From Novosphingobium acidiphilum DSM 19966 (lineage in GTDB: Bacteria; Pseudomonadota; Alphaproteobacteria; Sphingomonadales; Sphingomonadaceae), in assembly GCF_000429005.1 (NCBI RefSeq), contig NZ_AUBA01000004.1, positions 1-64,000 of the forward strand: a stretch of 64,000 nucleotides of DNA, written 5' to 3'. Position numbers and translations under genes: made by a program. Shown one piece after another: positions 50,437 through 59,227 of this stretch. Within the stretch, counting starts at the first letter, position 1. The number at the start of each line of letters is the position of its first letter. A model generated the notes under the pieces. It worked only from the letters and a program-made list of their open reading frames with translations. It was not told the origin of the DNA and searched no databases.

Positions 50437-53280
50437 TTGCTGGCCTGTGCCCTGGTGCTGGGCGGATGCGCCACGGCAGACCCGCATCGCGCGCTGCACG
50501 CTGCGCAAACGCCCGACTGGGCCTTTGCGAACAGCGATGTCCCGCCCGATCCGGTATTCCGCTTTGCCCGGATGCCGTCTGGCCTGCGCACGATTGTCGC
50601 GCACAACGCCACGCCGGCAGGCACCGCCATGGTACGTATGGTGGTGCAGACCGGTTCGCTCGATGAAACCGCTGCGCAGCGGGGCCTGGCGCATTTTGTC
50701 GAACACATGGCGTTCGAAGGCAGCACGCATGTGCGCAGCGGCGAAATGGTCAAGCTGTTGCAGCGCGACGGGCTGGCATTCGGGGCCGATACCAATGCGT
50801 CGACCTCGTTCGAACGCACCACGTATCAGCTCGATCTGCCGCGCGCCGATCCGGCATTGCTGAACACCGCGCTGATGTTGATGCGCGAAACCGCAAGCGA
50901 CCTGGCGTTTGATCCCGCGGCGGTGGATCGCGAACGCGGCGTGGTACTGGCCGAAATGCACGAAGGGCACGGGGCCGCGCTGTCCGACTGGCAGGGCATG
51001 GCGGCGTTTCTCTATCCGCGCGCAACGTATGTGCACCGTCTGCCGATCGGCACCGCGCAAAGCGTCGGGCGCGCCGATCCGGCGGCCTTGCGCGCGTTCT
51101 GGCAGGCGCATTACCGCCCCGAACGGACGACGCTGGTGGTGGTTGGCGATTTTCCGCCAGAGGCGATGGAACGCGCACTGGCTGCGCATTTTGCCGATTG
51201 GCACGGCGATCCGGCACCGGTTCCGCCGCGCATGGATGCAGGCACGGTCGATCCGGCGCGCGCCGATCGGGTGGACATCCACATCGATCGGGCACTGAGC
51301 GAGCGGATCACCGTGTCGCGCCACGGCGCCTGGCTGCACGAGCGGGATACCATTGCCAACCGGCGCCGGGCGCTGCTGCGCACGATCGCAACGCGCATTA
51401 TCGACCGCCGGTTTCAAAGCCTGGCGCGCCGCGTCGATCCGCCGTTTCGCGGCGCGGGGTTTGGCACATCGCAGGTGTTCCACATCGGCCGCACCACCAA
51501 TCTGGTGATCGATACGCGCGATGGGCAATGGCGGCGGGGCCTGGTTACCGCAGCCGCGGTGCTGCGCCAGGCGCTGGCCGAGGGGTTCACCCGGGCAGAG
51601 CTGGACGAACAACTGGCCGACCTTCGCACCGCGTTTGAAAACGCCGCCGCCGAGCAGGCGACGCGCAGCAACGCGGCGCTGGTCGGCGCAGCTCTGGCGT
51701 TGGTCAACGACGACGAGGTGCCCACCGCACCCGCCGATGCGCTGGCGCGGTTCAACGCGTTTGCGCCCACGATCACGCCGGCGCGCGTGCTGGACGCCTT
51801 GCGCGGCGAGGCGGTCGCGCTGACCACGCCGCTGATCCGGTTTCAGGGCCGGCTTGCCCCGCAAGGGGGCGCAGATGCGTTGCGCGCGGCCTGGGCCGAG
51901 GGGCAAAGTGCAAAGGCACAAGCGTTCACGCCGGTGGCGGGCGTGTTTGGCTATGCCGGCTTTGGCACCGCCGGCGCGGTGGTGTCGGACACGCGCGAGC
52001 AGCACCTGGGCATTCGCATGGTGCGCTTTGCCAACGGTGTGCGGCTCAATCTGCGGCACACCGATCTCGATCACGATCGCATCCGCATCACGCTGGCGCT
52101 GGCGGGCGGTGAGCCCGTGGCGACGCGTGCCAATCCGCTGGCCGTGGTCATGCTGCCGTGGCTGGAACAGGGCGGGCTTGGCAGGCACAGCGCCGACGAT
52201 CTGCAAACGCTGCTCGCCGGGCATTCGGTGGGGGGCGGATTGGTCGCGTCGGGCGATGCCTTTGTGGCCGGTGCGACAACCACCCCGCGCGATCTGGCGC
52301 TCGAATGCCGCTATCTCGCCGCGCTGATCAGCGATCCGGGCTGGCGGCCCGAAGCGGAAAGCCGGTTTCACGAGGCCATGGCCGAACGGCTTATACGCCG
52401 CGATGTCACGCCAGGCAGCGCGCTGGCCTATGCGCTGGGCGCGGCACTGACCGACAGCGACCCGCGTTTTTCGATTGGCACCGAAGATGCCTATCGCGCG
52501 CTGTCATTCGCCCGGCTGCGCCGCGATATTGGCGAACGGCTGGCGCATGGTGCGATCGAGATCGGCATGGCAGGCGATCTGGACGAGAACGCAGCGATTG
52601 CTGCGGTGGCGCGCACGCTGGGCGCGCTGCCGCCGCGCATCGGTGATTTCCAACCTGATCCCGCCGCACTGCAACGGCACTTTACCGAGCGACGCGGAGC
52701 GATGGTGGTGTGGCACAAGGGGCCCGGGGATCAGGCGATCGTGCGCCTGGAATGGCCGACCACCGATGACCACGACCCGCGCGAAGACCTGACCCTGGAC
52801 CTGTTGCGCGAAGTGGTGACAATCGCGGTGCAAGACACCTTGCGCGAGGCGATGGGCAAGACCTATTCGCCGCGCGCCAGTTCGGCGCAATCGGACCTGT
52901 GGCCCGGCTGGGGCACCTTTTCGGTTCAGGCGGCGGTAACCCCGGCCGATGTGCCGGCCACGCGCGCAGCGATCCGCCGGACGATTGCGGCGCTGATCGC
53001 CGCACCGGCCGATCCGGACCTGATCGCCCGCGCGCGCGCACCGCTGATGCAGCGCCTGGACAACCGACTGAAGGGCAATGGCGGCTGGCTGGCGCTGGTG
53101 GCGCGCGCACAGACCCGGCCCGACCGGATCGACCGTTACCTGGCGGCCACGGCCACCTTGGCCACAATCTCCGCTGCCGATATTCAGGCCGCCGGCGCCC
53201 GGTATCTGTCACCCGATCGTGCGGTCGAACTGCTGGTGATGCCGCAGGGCAATGTGAAAACGGAAAAAACCGGGGGATGA
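50437..53280 (+). CDS. M16-family metallopeptidase lipoprotein (pitrilysin-like)
   Basis: About 947 residues, two tandem M16 halves. The inverted zinc motif HFVEH (H-x-x-E-H) lies near residue 86 in the N-terminal half; the C-terminal half starts near residue 530 (IRMVRFANGVRLNLRH) without a zinc motif, as in active members. It degrades peptides, probably in the periplasm. TTG at 50437 is the first standard start, but the lipoprotein signal needs the preceding codons: a CTG at 50410 would give MRIHHTFALLLACALVLGGC, with a proper basic region and the lipobox LGGC. The true start is thus uncertain. It follows the hydrolase gene directly. Confidence 0.9.
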   Translation: MLACALVLGGCATADPHRALHAAQTPDWAFANSDVPPDPVFRFARMPSGLRTIVAHNATPAGTAMVRMVVQTGSLDETAAQRGLAHFVEHMAFEGSTHVRSGEMVKLLQRDGLAFGADTNASTSFERTTYQLDLPRADPALLNTALMLMRETASDLAFDPAAVDRERGVVLAEMHEGHGAALSDWQGMAAFLYPRATYVHRLPIGTAQSVGRADPAALRAFWQAHYRPERTTLVVVGDFPPEAMERALAAHFADWHGDPAPVPPRMDAGTVDPARADRVDIHIDRALSERITVSRHGAWLHERDTIANRRRALLRTIATRIIDRRFQSLARRVDPPFRGAGFGTSQVFHIGRTTNLVIDTRDGQWRRGLVTAAAVLRQALAEGFTRAELDEQLADLRTAFENAAAEQATRSNAALVGAALALVNDDEVPTAPADALARFNAFAPTITPARVLDALRGEAVALTTPLIRFQGRLAPQGGADALRAAWAEGQSAKAQAFTPVAGVFGYAGFGTAGAVVSDTREQHLGIRMVRFANGVRLNLRHTDLDHDRIRITLALAGGEPVATRANPLAVVMLPWLEQGGLGRHSADDLQTLLAGHSVGGGLVASGDAFVAGATTTPRDLALECRYLAALISDPGWRPEAESRFHEAMAERLIRRDVTPGSALAYALGAALTDSDPRFSIGTEDAYRALSFARLRRDIGERLAHGAIEIGMAGDLDENAAIAAVARTLGALPPRIGDFQPDPAALQRHFTERRGAMVVWHKGPGDQAIVRLEWPTTDDHDPREDLTLDLLREVVTIAVQDTLREAMGKTYSPRASSAQSDLWPGWGTFSVQAAVTPADVPATRAAIRRTIAALIAAPADPDLIARARAPLMQRLDNRLKGNGGWLALVARAQTRPDRIDRYLAATATLATISAADIQAAGARYLSPDRAVELLVMPQGNVKTEKTGG

Positions 53281-53328
53281 TTGCACGGCGCGCTTGCGGG
53301 GCGCGCGCAGGGGGCCATGATACGGGGC

Positions 53329-54738
53329 ATGACCGATCTTGCCGATCTGCCCGCAACCGCCATGGCCCCCGCCTTTGCCAGCGGCGCGCTGTCGCCGGTC
53401 GACGTGATCGACGCCGTGCTGGCGCGGGTGGCGCAGTGCGAACCGGCGATATGCGCCACCTATGCGCTTGATCGCGAAGGGGCACGCGATCAGGCGCGCA
53501 GGGCCGAGGCGCGTTGGCGCAGCGGCACCGCGCTGGGCCCGCTCGACGGGGTGCCGGTCACGATCAAGGAAATGATCGCGACCCGGGGTGTGCCCACGCC
53601 CATGGGCACCGCGGCCGGCGATCCGAGCCCGGCACCCGCCGACGCACCGACCCCGGCGCGGCTGCGCGAGGCAGGCGCGGTGATCTTTGCCAAGACGACG
53701 GCGCCCGATTTCGGCATGCTGTCGTCGGGTCTGTCGAGTTTTCACCCGCTGACGCGCAATCCCTGGGACCTGACGCGCAATCCCGGAGGTTCAAGCAGCG
53801 GCGCGGGCGCGGCAGCGGCGGCGGGCTATGGCCCTTTGCACGTGGGCACCGATATCGGCGGATCGATCCGGTTGCCGGCAGGGTGGTGCGGGATTTTCGG
53901 GCTGAAGCCATCGAATGGCCGGGTGCCGATCGATCCGCCCTATATGGGCCGGGTCGCGGGGCCGATGACGCGCACGGTGGCCGATGCTGCATTGATGATG
54001 ACCGCGATCACCCGCCCCGACGCGCGCGATTACACGAGCCTGCCGGCCGCCGACCTGCCGTGGATGGATCTGCAACGCGATGTGCGCGGCCTGCGCATCG
54101 GACTGTTGACCGAAGCCGGCGCCGGCACCCCGGTCGAACCCGCGGTCAGTGCATGCATAGAGGCCGCGGCGGCTCTGTTCGAAGCCGGCGGCGCGATTGT
54201 CGAGCCGGCAGCGCCCTGGTTGACCGAGGCAATGTTCGAAGGGTTCGACACCTTTTTCCGCACCCGGTTCTGGGCGGTGACGCGCGCTTTGCCCCACGAC
54301 CGCTATGCAATGATCCTGCCCTATATCCGGCAATGGGTCGAAGGCGGCGCCAATGCCAGCGGACTGGCGCTGTACGAAGGGTATCAGCAGTTGATGGCCA
54401 TCCGCGAGGTGGGCGTGCGGTTCAGCCAGCGGTTCGACTATGTCCTGTCGCCGGTTGCGCCGATGCCGGCCTATGCTGCCGAATTGCCGGGGCCCAACAA
54501 CGATCCTTCGCGGCCCTTCGACCACATCGCGTTTACGATGCCCGCCAACATGACCGAGCAGCCCGCAGCGTCGATCGATTGCGGCCAGACCGCCGATGGC
54601 CTGCCGATCGGACTGCAGATCGCGGGCCGGCGCTTTGACGATATGGGGGTCTTGCGCGTGGCGCAATGGTTTGAAACGGCGCGCGGGCCCGCGCGCAACT
54701 GGCCCCGGCCTTGCCCTTCGCCGCCGCTGGAGGCATAG
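53329..54738 (+). CDS. Amidase (amidase-signature family)
   Basis: 469 residues. The Lys-Ser-Ser triad is complete: VTIKE near residue 80 (Lys), GGSSSGAG near residue 155 (cis-Ser) and DIGGSIRLPA near residue 178 (nucleophile Ser), with the conserved GIFGLKPSNGRVP following. It hydrolyses amides of unknown identity. The ATG at 53329 fits family N-termini; ATG at 53317 is the alternative. Similar in context to aryl or peptide amidases; purS starts 34 bases after its stop. Confidence 0.92.
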   Translation: MTDLADLPATAMAPAFASGALSPVDVIDAVLARVAQCEPAICATYALDREGARDQARRAEARWRSGTALGPLDGVPVTIKEMIATRGVPTPMGTAAGDPSPAPADAPTPARLREAGAVIFAKTTAPDFGMLSSGLSSFHPLTRNPWDLTRNPGGSSSGAGAAAAAGYGPLHVGTDIGGSIRLPAGWCGIFGLKPSNGRVPIDPPYMGRVAGPMTRTVADAALMMTAITRPDARDYTSLPAADLPWMDLQRDVRGLRIGLLTEAGAGTPVEPAVSACIEAAAALFEAGGAIVEPAAPWLTEAMFEGFDTFFRTRFWAVTRALPHDRYAMILPYIRQWVEGGANASGLALYEGYQQLMAIREVGVRFSQRFDYVLSPVAPMPAYAAELPGPNNDPSRPFDHIAFTMPANMTEQPAASIDCGQTADGLPIGLQIAGRRFDDMGVLRVAQWFETARGPARNWPRPCPSPPLEA

Positions 54739-54772
54739 GGCGCGCGACTCCCTCATGAAAAGAGTGCGAACG

Positions 54773-55006
54773 ATGAAAGTGCGTGTCCATGTCAGCCTGA
54801 AGAACGGCGTGCTCGATCCGCAGGGCCGCGCCATCCACCATGCGCTGGAAGGCATGGGCTTTGCCGGGATCAACGACGTGCGGGCCGGCCGCCTGATCGA
54901 ACTCGATGTCGCCGACGATGTGACCGACGCCGCGCTTGACGACATGTGCCGCAAACTGCTGGCCAACCAGGTGATCGAAAACTATCGCATCGAAAAGGTC
55001 GCCTGA
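54773..55006 (+). CDS. purS: Phosphoribosylformylglycinamidine synthase subunit PurS
   Basis: 77 residues, normal length, reading MKVRVHVSLKNGVLDPQG and ending NQVIENYRIE. PurS bridges PurQ and PurL in the three-subunit FGAM synthase of alphaproteobacteria. purQ starts one base after its stop. purL is not in the window. Confidence 0.96.
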   Translation: MKVRVHVSLKNGVLDPQGRAIHHALEGMGFAGINDVRAGRLIELDVADDVTDAALDDMCRKLLANQVIENYRIEKVA

Positions 55007-55007
55007 G

Positions 55008-55688
55008 ATGTCCTTTACCGCCGCAGTCATCACCTTTCCCGGATCGAACTGCGATCGCGACATGGCCGTGGCGATCGAGACGATCACCGGCGGCACGGTC
55101 CACCGGGTGTGGCATGGCGATGCGACGCTGCCCGGCGGTCTTGATTTCATCGCCCTGCCCGGCGGGTTTTCGTATGGCGACTATCTGCGGTCGGGCGCGA
55201 TGGCGGCGCGTTCGCCGATCATGCAGGCGGTGATCGAACAGGCCGCGCGCGGCGTGGCGGTGCTGGGCGTATGCAACGGGTTCCAGGTGCTGACCGAAGC
55301 GGGGCTGCTGCCCGGCGCGCTGCTGCGCAACGCAGGCCAGCGGTTTGTCTGCCGCGATGTCGTGCTGACCGTCGCGACCAGCCAGTCATTGTTCACCAGC
55401 GGCTATTTCAAGGATCAGCGGATCACGGTGCCCGTGGCGCACCATGACGGCAACTATTACGCCGATGCAGCAACGCTTGACCGGCTGGAGGGCGAGGATC
55501 GCGTGGCGTTCCGCTATGCCGAACCGGTCAACGGGTCACAGCGCCAGATTGCAGGCGTGCTGAACACGGCCGGCAATGTTCTGGGCATGATGCCCCACCC
55601 CGAACGCATGATCGAGGCGGCGCACGGCGGCAGCGACGGGCGCGTGGTGTTCGAAAGCGTGCTGCGCGCGGTGGGCGTTGCGGCCTAA
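55008..55688 (+). CDS. purQ: Phosphoribosylformylglycinamidine synthase subunit PurQ
   Basis: 226 residues, a class I glutaminase that supplies ammonia to PurL. PGSNCDRDMA near residue 11, LPGGFSYGDYLRSGAMA near residue 46, the nucleophile GVCNGFQVLTEAGLLPGAL near residue 85 (catalytic Cys) and the late GMMPHPERM near residue 195 (catalytic His and Glu) are all present. Its stop overlaps the convergent Lrp/AsnC gene by four bases. Confidence 0.97.
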   Translation: MSFTAAVITFPGSNCDRDMAVAIETITGGTVHRVWHGDATLPGGLDFIALPGGFSYGDYLRSGAMAARSPIMQAVIEQAARGVAVLGVCNGFQVLTEAGLLPGALLRNAGQRFVCRDVVLTVATSQSLFTSGYFKDQRITVPVAHHDGNYYADAATLDRLEGEDRVAFRYAEPVNGSQRQIAGVLNTAGNVLGMMPHPERMIEAAHGGSDGRVVFESVLRAVGVAA

Positions 55689-56140
55689 GCCAACGGCAGC
55701 GCAGTGGTGCGCTTGATCACGTTCAGCGTGATGCTCGACCGCACATTGTCGACATCGCCGTGGCCCAGAAGTTCCTCGTTGATCAGACGTGACAGGTCCT
55801 TCAGATCGCGCGTGACGATCCGCAGCAGATAGTCCGAATCGCCCGTGGTGGCGCAACAGTCGAGGACTTCATCAAGCGCGCTCACCCGGTCCTGAAACCG
55901 GCCGACCACATCGCGCGCATAGGATCCGAGCGTGATCGACACATAGGCCTCGACCATCAGGCCCAGCGCCTGTTCATCGAGTATCGCCACCTGTTTGCGG
56001 ATCAGGCCGTCGTGCTGCATCCGGGCGATGCGCCGCGATACCTGGCTGGCCGACAGATGCACGGCATCACCCAGGTCGGCGTGCGATCGCGACGAGTCGG
56101 CTTGCAATTGCATCAGAATCTTGCGGTCAATGTGATCCAT
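55685..56140 (-). CDS. Lrp/AsnC-family transcriptional regulator
   Basis: 151 residues: an N-terminal helix-turn-helix (MDHIDRKILMQLQADS, then LSASQVSRRIARMQHDGLI) and a C-terminal RAM effector domain (TTGDSDYLLRIVTRDL near residue 98). It is divergent from hppD and probably controls phenylalanine/tyrosine breakdown in response to an aromatic amino acid. A 16-bp palindrome lies between the two start codons. Confidence 0.92.
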   Translation of the reverse strand: MDHIDRKILMQLQADSSRSHADLGDAVHLSASQVSRRIARMQHDGLIRKQVAILDEQALGLMVEAYVSITLGSYARDVVGRFQDRVSALDEVLDCCATTGDSDYLLRIVTRDLKDLSRLINEELLGHGDVDNVRSSITLNVIKRTTALPLA

Positions 56141-56164
56141 GCGTCAATATTGCAGCATAAGTCA

Positions 56165-56180
56165 ATTTGTCGCAACAAAT
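56165..56180. promoter_or_regulatory. Candidate Lrp/AsnC operator upstream of hppD
   Basis: ATTTGTCGCAACAAAT is a 16-bp palindrome with a single mismatched pair, between the divergent Lrp/AsnC gene (start 56140) and hppD (start 56275). Size and AT-rich arms suit an Lrp-family dimer. Confidence 0.55.
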
Positions 56181-56274
56181 ATGCACCATAGGCTGCTTTG
56201 ACCGTACTGTTCGCGCTGACATTGCAGGGCAATCAGGTGTATGGTTGCGCATAATCGCATCCGGGAGATCCGCC

Positions 56275-57405
56275 TTGAAAGCGCCGACGCACGCTGTGCC
56301 GCATGCCACCGATCTGTTTGACAACCCGCTTGGCCTCGACGGGTTCGAATTCATCGAATTCTGCGCGCCCGATGCCGGCGCGCTGGAACCCGTCTTTGCG
56401 CGGATGGGCTTTGCCCATATCGCCAATCACCGGTCCAAACAGGTGCAGCTGTGGCGCCAGGGCGGGATCAACCTGATCGCCAATTACGAACCGCGCAGCC
56501 CGGCGGCCTGGTTTGCCGCCGAACATGGCGCATCGGCCTGCGGCATGGGCTGGCGTGTGCGCGATGCGGCGGCTGCCTATGCCGAGGCGCTGGCGCGCGG
56601 GGCCGAGCCCGTCGCCGTCAGCACCGGCCCGATGGAACTGCGCCTTCCGGCCATTCGCGGCATCGGCGGGTCGATCATCTATCTGATCGATCGCTATGAC
56701 GGCGATGGCCGAGGCGGCCTGTCGATCTACGACATCGACTTCGTCTATTTGCCCGGTGTCGATCGGCACCCGGTGGGCGCGGGTTTTCACACCATCGATC
56801 ACCTGACGCACAACGTCTATGGCGGGCGCATGGCGCATTGGGCGGCGTTTTACGAGCGCGTGTTCGGATTTCGCGAGATCCGCTATTTCGATATCAAGGG
56901 CGAATACACCGGCCTGACCAGCAAGGCGATGACTGCGCCCGACGGCAAGATCCGCATCCCGCTGAACGAAGAGGGCGGCCAGGGTGGCGGCCAGATCGAC
57001 GAATTCCTGCGCGCGTACAATGGCGAGGGGATTCAGCACATTGCCTTTGCCAGCGAAAACCTGATCGCGGGCTGGGACGCGCTCAAGGCGCTGGGCAATC
57101 CGTTCATGAGCCCGCCGCCTGCGACCTATTACGAAATGCTGGATGAACGCCTGCCCGGACATGGTGAACCGGTGGCAGAATTGCAGAGGCGCGGCATCCT
57201 GCTCGACGGATCGACCACCGCGGGTGATCCGCGGCTGCTGCTGCAGATCTTTTCCGAGACGCAGATCGGCCCGGTGTTCTTCGAATTCATCCAGCGCAAG
57301 CGCGACGAAGGCTTTGGCGAGGGCAATTTCAAGGCACTGTTCGAAAGCATGGAGCGCGATCAGGTGCGCCGCGGCGTGCTGAATGTGGCGGAGATGGCCA
57401 AGTGA
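56275..57405 (+). CDS. hppD: 4-hydroxyphenylpyruvate dioxygenase
   Basis: 376 residues. Converts 4-hydroxyphenylpyruvate to homogentisate. Two VOC-type halves; iron ligands lie in the second: HLTHNVYGG near residue 182, IQHIAFAS near residue 257 and FFEFIQRK near residue 340. The TTG start at 56275 follows GGGAGA at normal spacing; no ATG fits. First gene of hppD-VOC-fahA-phhA, linked by GTGA, GTGA and ATGA overlaps. Control by the divergent Lrp/AsnC protein is likely. Confidence 0.96.
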   Translation: MKAPTHAVPHATDLFDNPLGLDGFEFIEFCAPDAGALEPVFARMGFAHIANHRSKQVQLWRQGGINLIANYEPRSPAAWFAAEHGASACGMGWRVRDAAAAYAEALARGAEPVAVSTGPMELRLPAIRGIGGSIIYLIDRYDGDGRGGLSIYDIDFVYLPGVDRHPVGAGFHTIDHLTHNVYGGRMAHWAAFYERVFGFREIRYFDIKGEYTGLTSKAMTAPDGKIRIPLNEEGGQGGGQIDEFLRAYNGEGIQHIAFASENLIAGWDALKALGNPFMSPPPATYYEMLDERLPGHGEPVAELQRRGILLDGSTTAGDPRLLLQIFSETQIGPVFFEFIQRKRDEGFGEGNFKALFESMERDQVRRGVLNVAEMAK

Positions 57406-57944
57406 GCGCGCCCGTCCTGCACCGCATCCACCATGTCGCATACCGCTGCCGCGATGCCAAACAGACCGTCGAATGGTATGCCCGCGTGCTGGGCATGACT
57501 TATACCACCGCCTTTGCCGAGGATCATGTGCCGTCGACCGGCGATTTCGATCCTTATATGCATGTGTTCCTCGATGCCGGCGGCGGCAATGTGCTGGCGT
57601 TTTTCGAATTGCCGCAACAACCCGAAATGGGGCGCGATCCGGCCACCCCGGCCTGGGTGCAGCATATCGCGTTTGAAGTGGCGGACGAGGCGGCGCTGAT
57701 CGCCGCCAAGGCGCATATCGAGGCGCAGGGCATCGACGTGTTGGGGCCGACCTATCACGGCGTGTTCCGGTCGATCTATTTCTTCGATCCCAACGGGCAC
57801 CGGCTGGAACTGGCCTGCAATATCGGCACCGCCGACCAGTACGCGCAATTGCGCGCGCTCGCCCCTGTGATGCTGGAGGAGTGGAGCCAGACCAAGCGCG
57901 CGCCGCGCCACGCCGAATGGCTGCACAAAGAGCCGCAGGCGTGA
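57402..57944 (+). CDS. VOC-family dioxygenase/glyoxalase-like protein in the aromatic operon
   Basis: 180 residues with one VOC module: LHRIHHVAYRCRDAKQTVEWY at the start (first metal His), MHVFLDAGGGNVLAFFELP near residue 50, VQHIAFEV near residue 86 (second His) and FFDPNGHRLELACN near residue 127 (Glu). The metal ligands look intact. It is translationally coupled to hppD and fahA, so it probably acts in tyrosine breakdown, perhaps in ring cleavage or isomerisation, but the exact step is unknown. Confidence 0.85.
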   Translation: MSAPVLHRIHHVAYRCRDAKQTVEWYARVLGMTYTTAFAEDHVPSTGDFDPYMHVFLDAGGGNVLAFFELPQQPEMGRDPATPAWVQHIAFEVADEAALIAAKAHIEAQGIDVLGPTYHGVFRSIYFFDPNGHRLELACNIGTADQYAQLRALAPVMLEEWSQTKRAPRHAEWLHKEPQA

Positions 57945-59227
57945 TCGACCATACCCACGATGCGCACGCGTCGAGTTGGGTTGCGGGCGCCGATGATCAC
58001 GCCGATTTCCCGGTGCAGAACCTGCCGCTGGGGGTGTTTTCAGCGGGATCGGGGCACCCGCGGATTGGTACCGCGATTGGCGATCATGTGCTGGATCTGA
58101 CCGGGATTGCCCTGCACCTGCCCGTGGCCTGCCGCGGTGCGCTGGGTGCCACGACGCTGAACGCGCTGTTTGCGCTGCCCGCAGCAGACCGTTGGGCGCT
58201 GCGTCACGCGGTTTTTACACTGCTGACCGACAGCGCCATGGCACAGCGGATCGCGCCGCACCTGCATCACATGGCCGATTGCACGCCACACCTGCCGTTC
58301 CGCATCGGCGACTACACCGATTTTTACGTCGGCATCCATCACGCCACCGCGATCGGCAAGCTGTTCCGCCCCGATCAACCCCTGCTGCCCAATTACAGGC
58401 ACGTGCCGATCGGCTATCACGGGCGCGCCTCGTCGGTGCGGGTGTCGGGCACGCCGGTGAACCGCCCGCATGGCCAGATCATGCCCGCCGGTGCGGTCGC
58501 GCCGGTTCATGGCGCATGTCAGCGGCTTGATTGCGAGCTGGAGCTGGGCCTGTGGATCGCGGGCGACAATGCACTGGGACAGACCATACCGATTGCCCAG
58601 GCGCGCGACCGCATCGGCGGGCTGTGCCTGCTCAACGACTGGTCGGCGCGTGATATCCAGGCCTGGGAATATCAGCCGCTGGGACCGTTTCTGGCCAAGA
58701 ATTTCCTGACCACGGTGTCGCCCTGGGTGGTGACGGCCGAGGCGCTGGCGCCGTTCTGGCTGCCACAGCCACCGCGCGCGGCAGGCGATCCGGCGCCTTT
58801 GGACTATCTGACCGACGCCGACGACCAGGCGCAGGGTGCGCTGTCGATCGATCTGGCGATCATGCTGTCGACACCCGCGATGCGCGCGCAGGGTCTTGGT
58901 CCGCACCCGCTGGCGCAAACCAACAGCCGCAACGCGATGTACTGGACGCCGGCGCAGATCGTGTGCCACCACGCCTCTGGCGGGTGCGATCTGCACGCGG
59001 GCGATCTGCTGGGTACCGGCACGCTGTCGGGTCCGGCACAGGGCAGCGAAGGCAGCCTGATGGAAATGAGCCGGGGCGGCCGGCATCCGATCGTTCTGCC
59101 CAACGGCGAAACCCGCAGGTTTCTTGAAGATGGCGACGAACTGGCGCTGATCGGCCACGCCCGCCGCGACGGATATCGCGCGATCGGGTTTGGCCCATGC
59201 ATCGGCCGGGTAGAGCCCGCGCGATGA
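57941..59227 (+). CDS. fahA: Fumarylacetoacetase
   Basis: 428 residues. Splits fumarylacetoacetate into fumarate and acetoacetate, the last step of homogentisate breakdown. IGDYTDFYVGIHHAT near residue 122 holds the metal-binding Asp and catalytic His, LDCELELGLWI near residue 191 the two metal Glu, and NDWSARDIQAWEYQPLGPF near residue 230 the next Asp, all conserved. GTG start overlaps the VOC stop. Confidence 0.95.
   Translation: MIDHTHDAHASSWVAGADDHADFPVQNLPLGVFSAGSGHPRIGTAIGDHVLDLTGIALHLPVACRGALGATTLNALFALPAADRWALRHAVFTLLTDSAMAQRIAPHLHHMADCTPHLPFRIGDYTDFYVGIHHATAIGKLFRPDQPLLPNYRHVPIGYHGRASSVRVSGTPVNRPHGQIMPAGAVAPVHGACQRLDCELELGLWIAGDNALGQTIPIAQARDRIGGLCLLNDWSARDIQAWEYQPLGPFLAKNFLTTVSPWVVTAEALAPFWLPQPPRAAGDPAPLDYLTDADDQAQGALSIDLAIMLSTPAMRAQGLGPHPLAQTNSRNAMYWTPAQIVCHHASGGCDLHAGDLLGTGTLSGPAQGSEGSLMEMSRGGRHPIVLPNGETRRFLEDGDELALIGHARRDGYRAIGFGPCIGRVEPAR

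Noticed and set aside
50257..52371. Minus-strand open frame of 704 codons
   Set aside because: Antisense to the M16 peptidase gene, no ribosome-binding site or recognisable domain.
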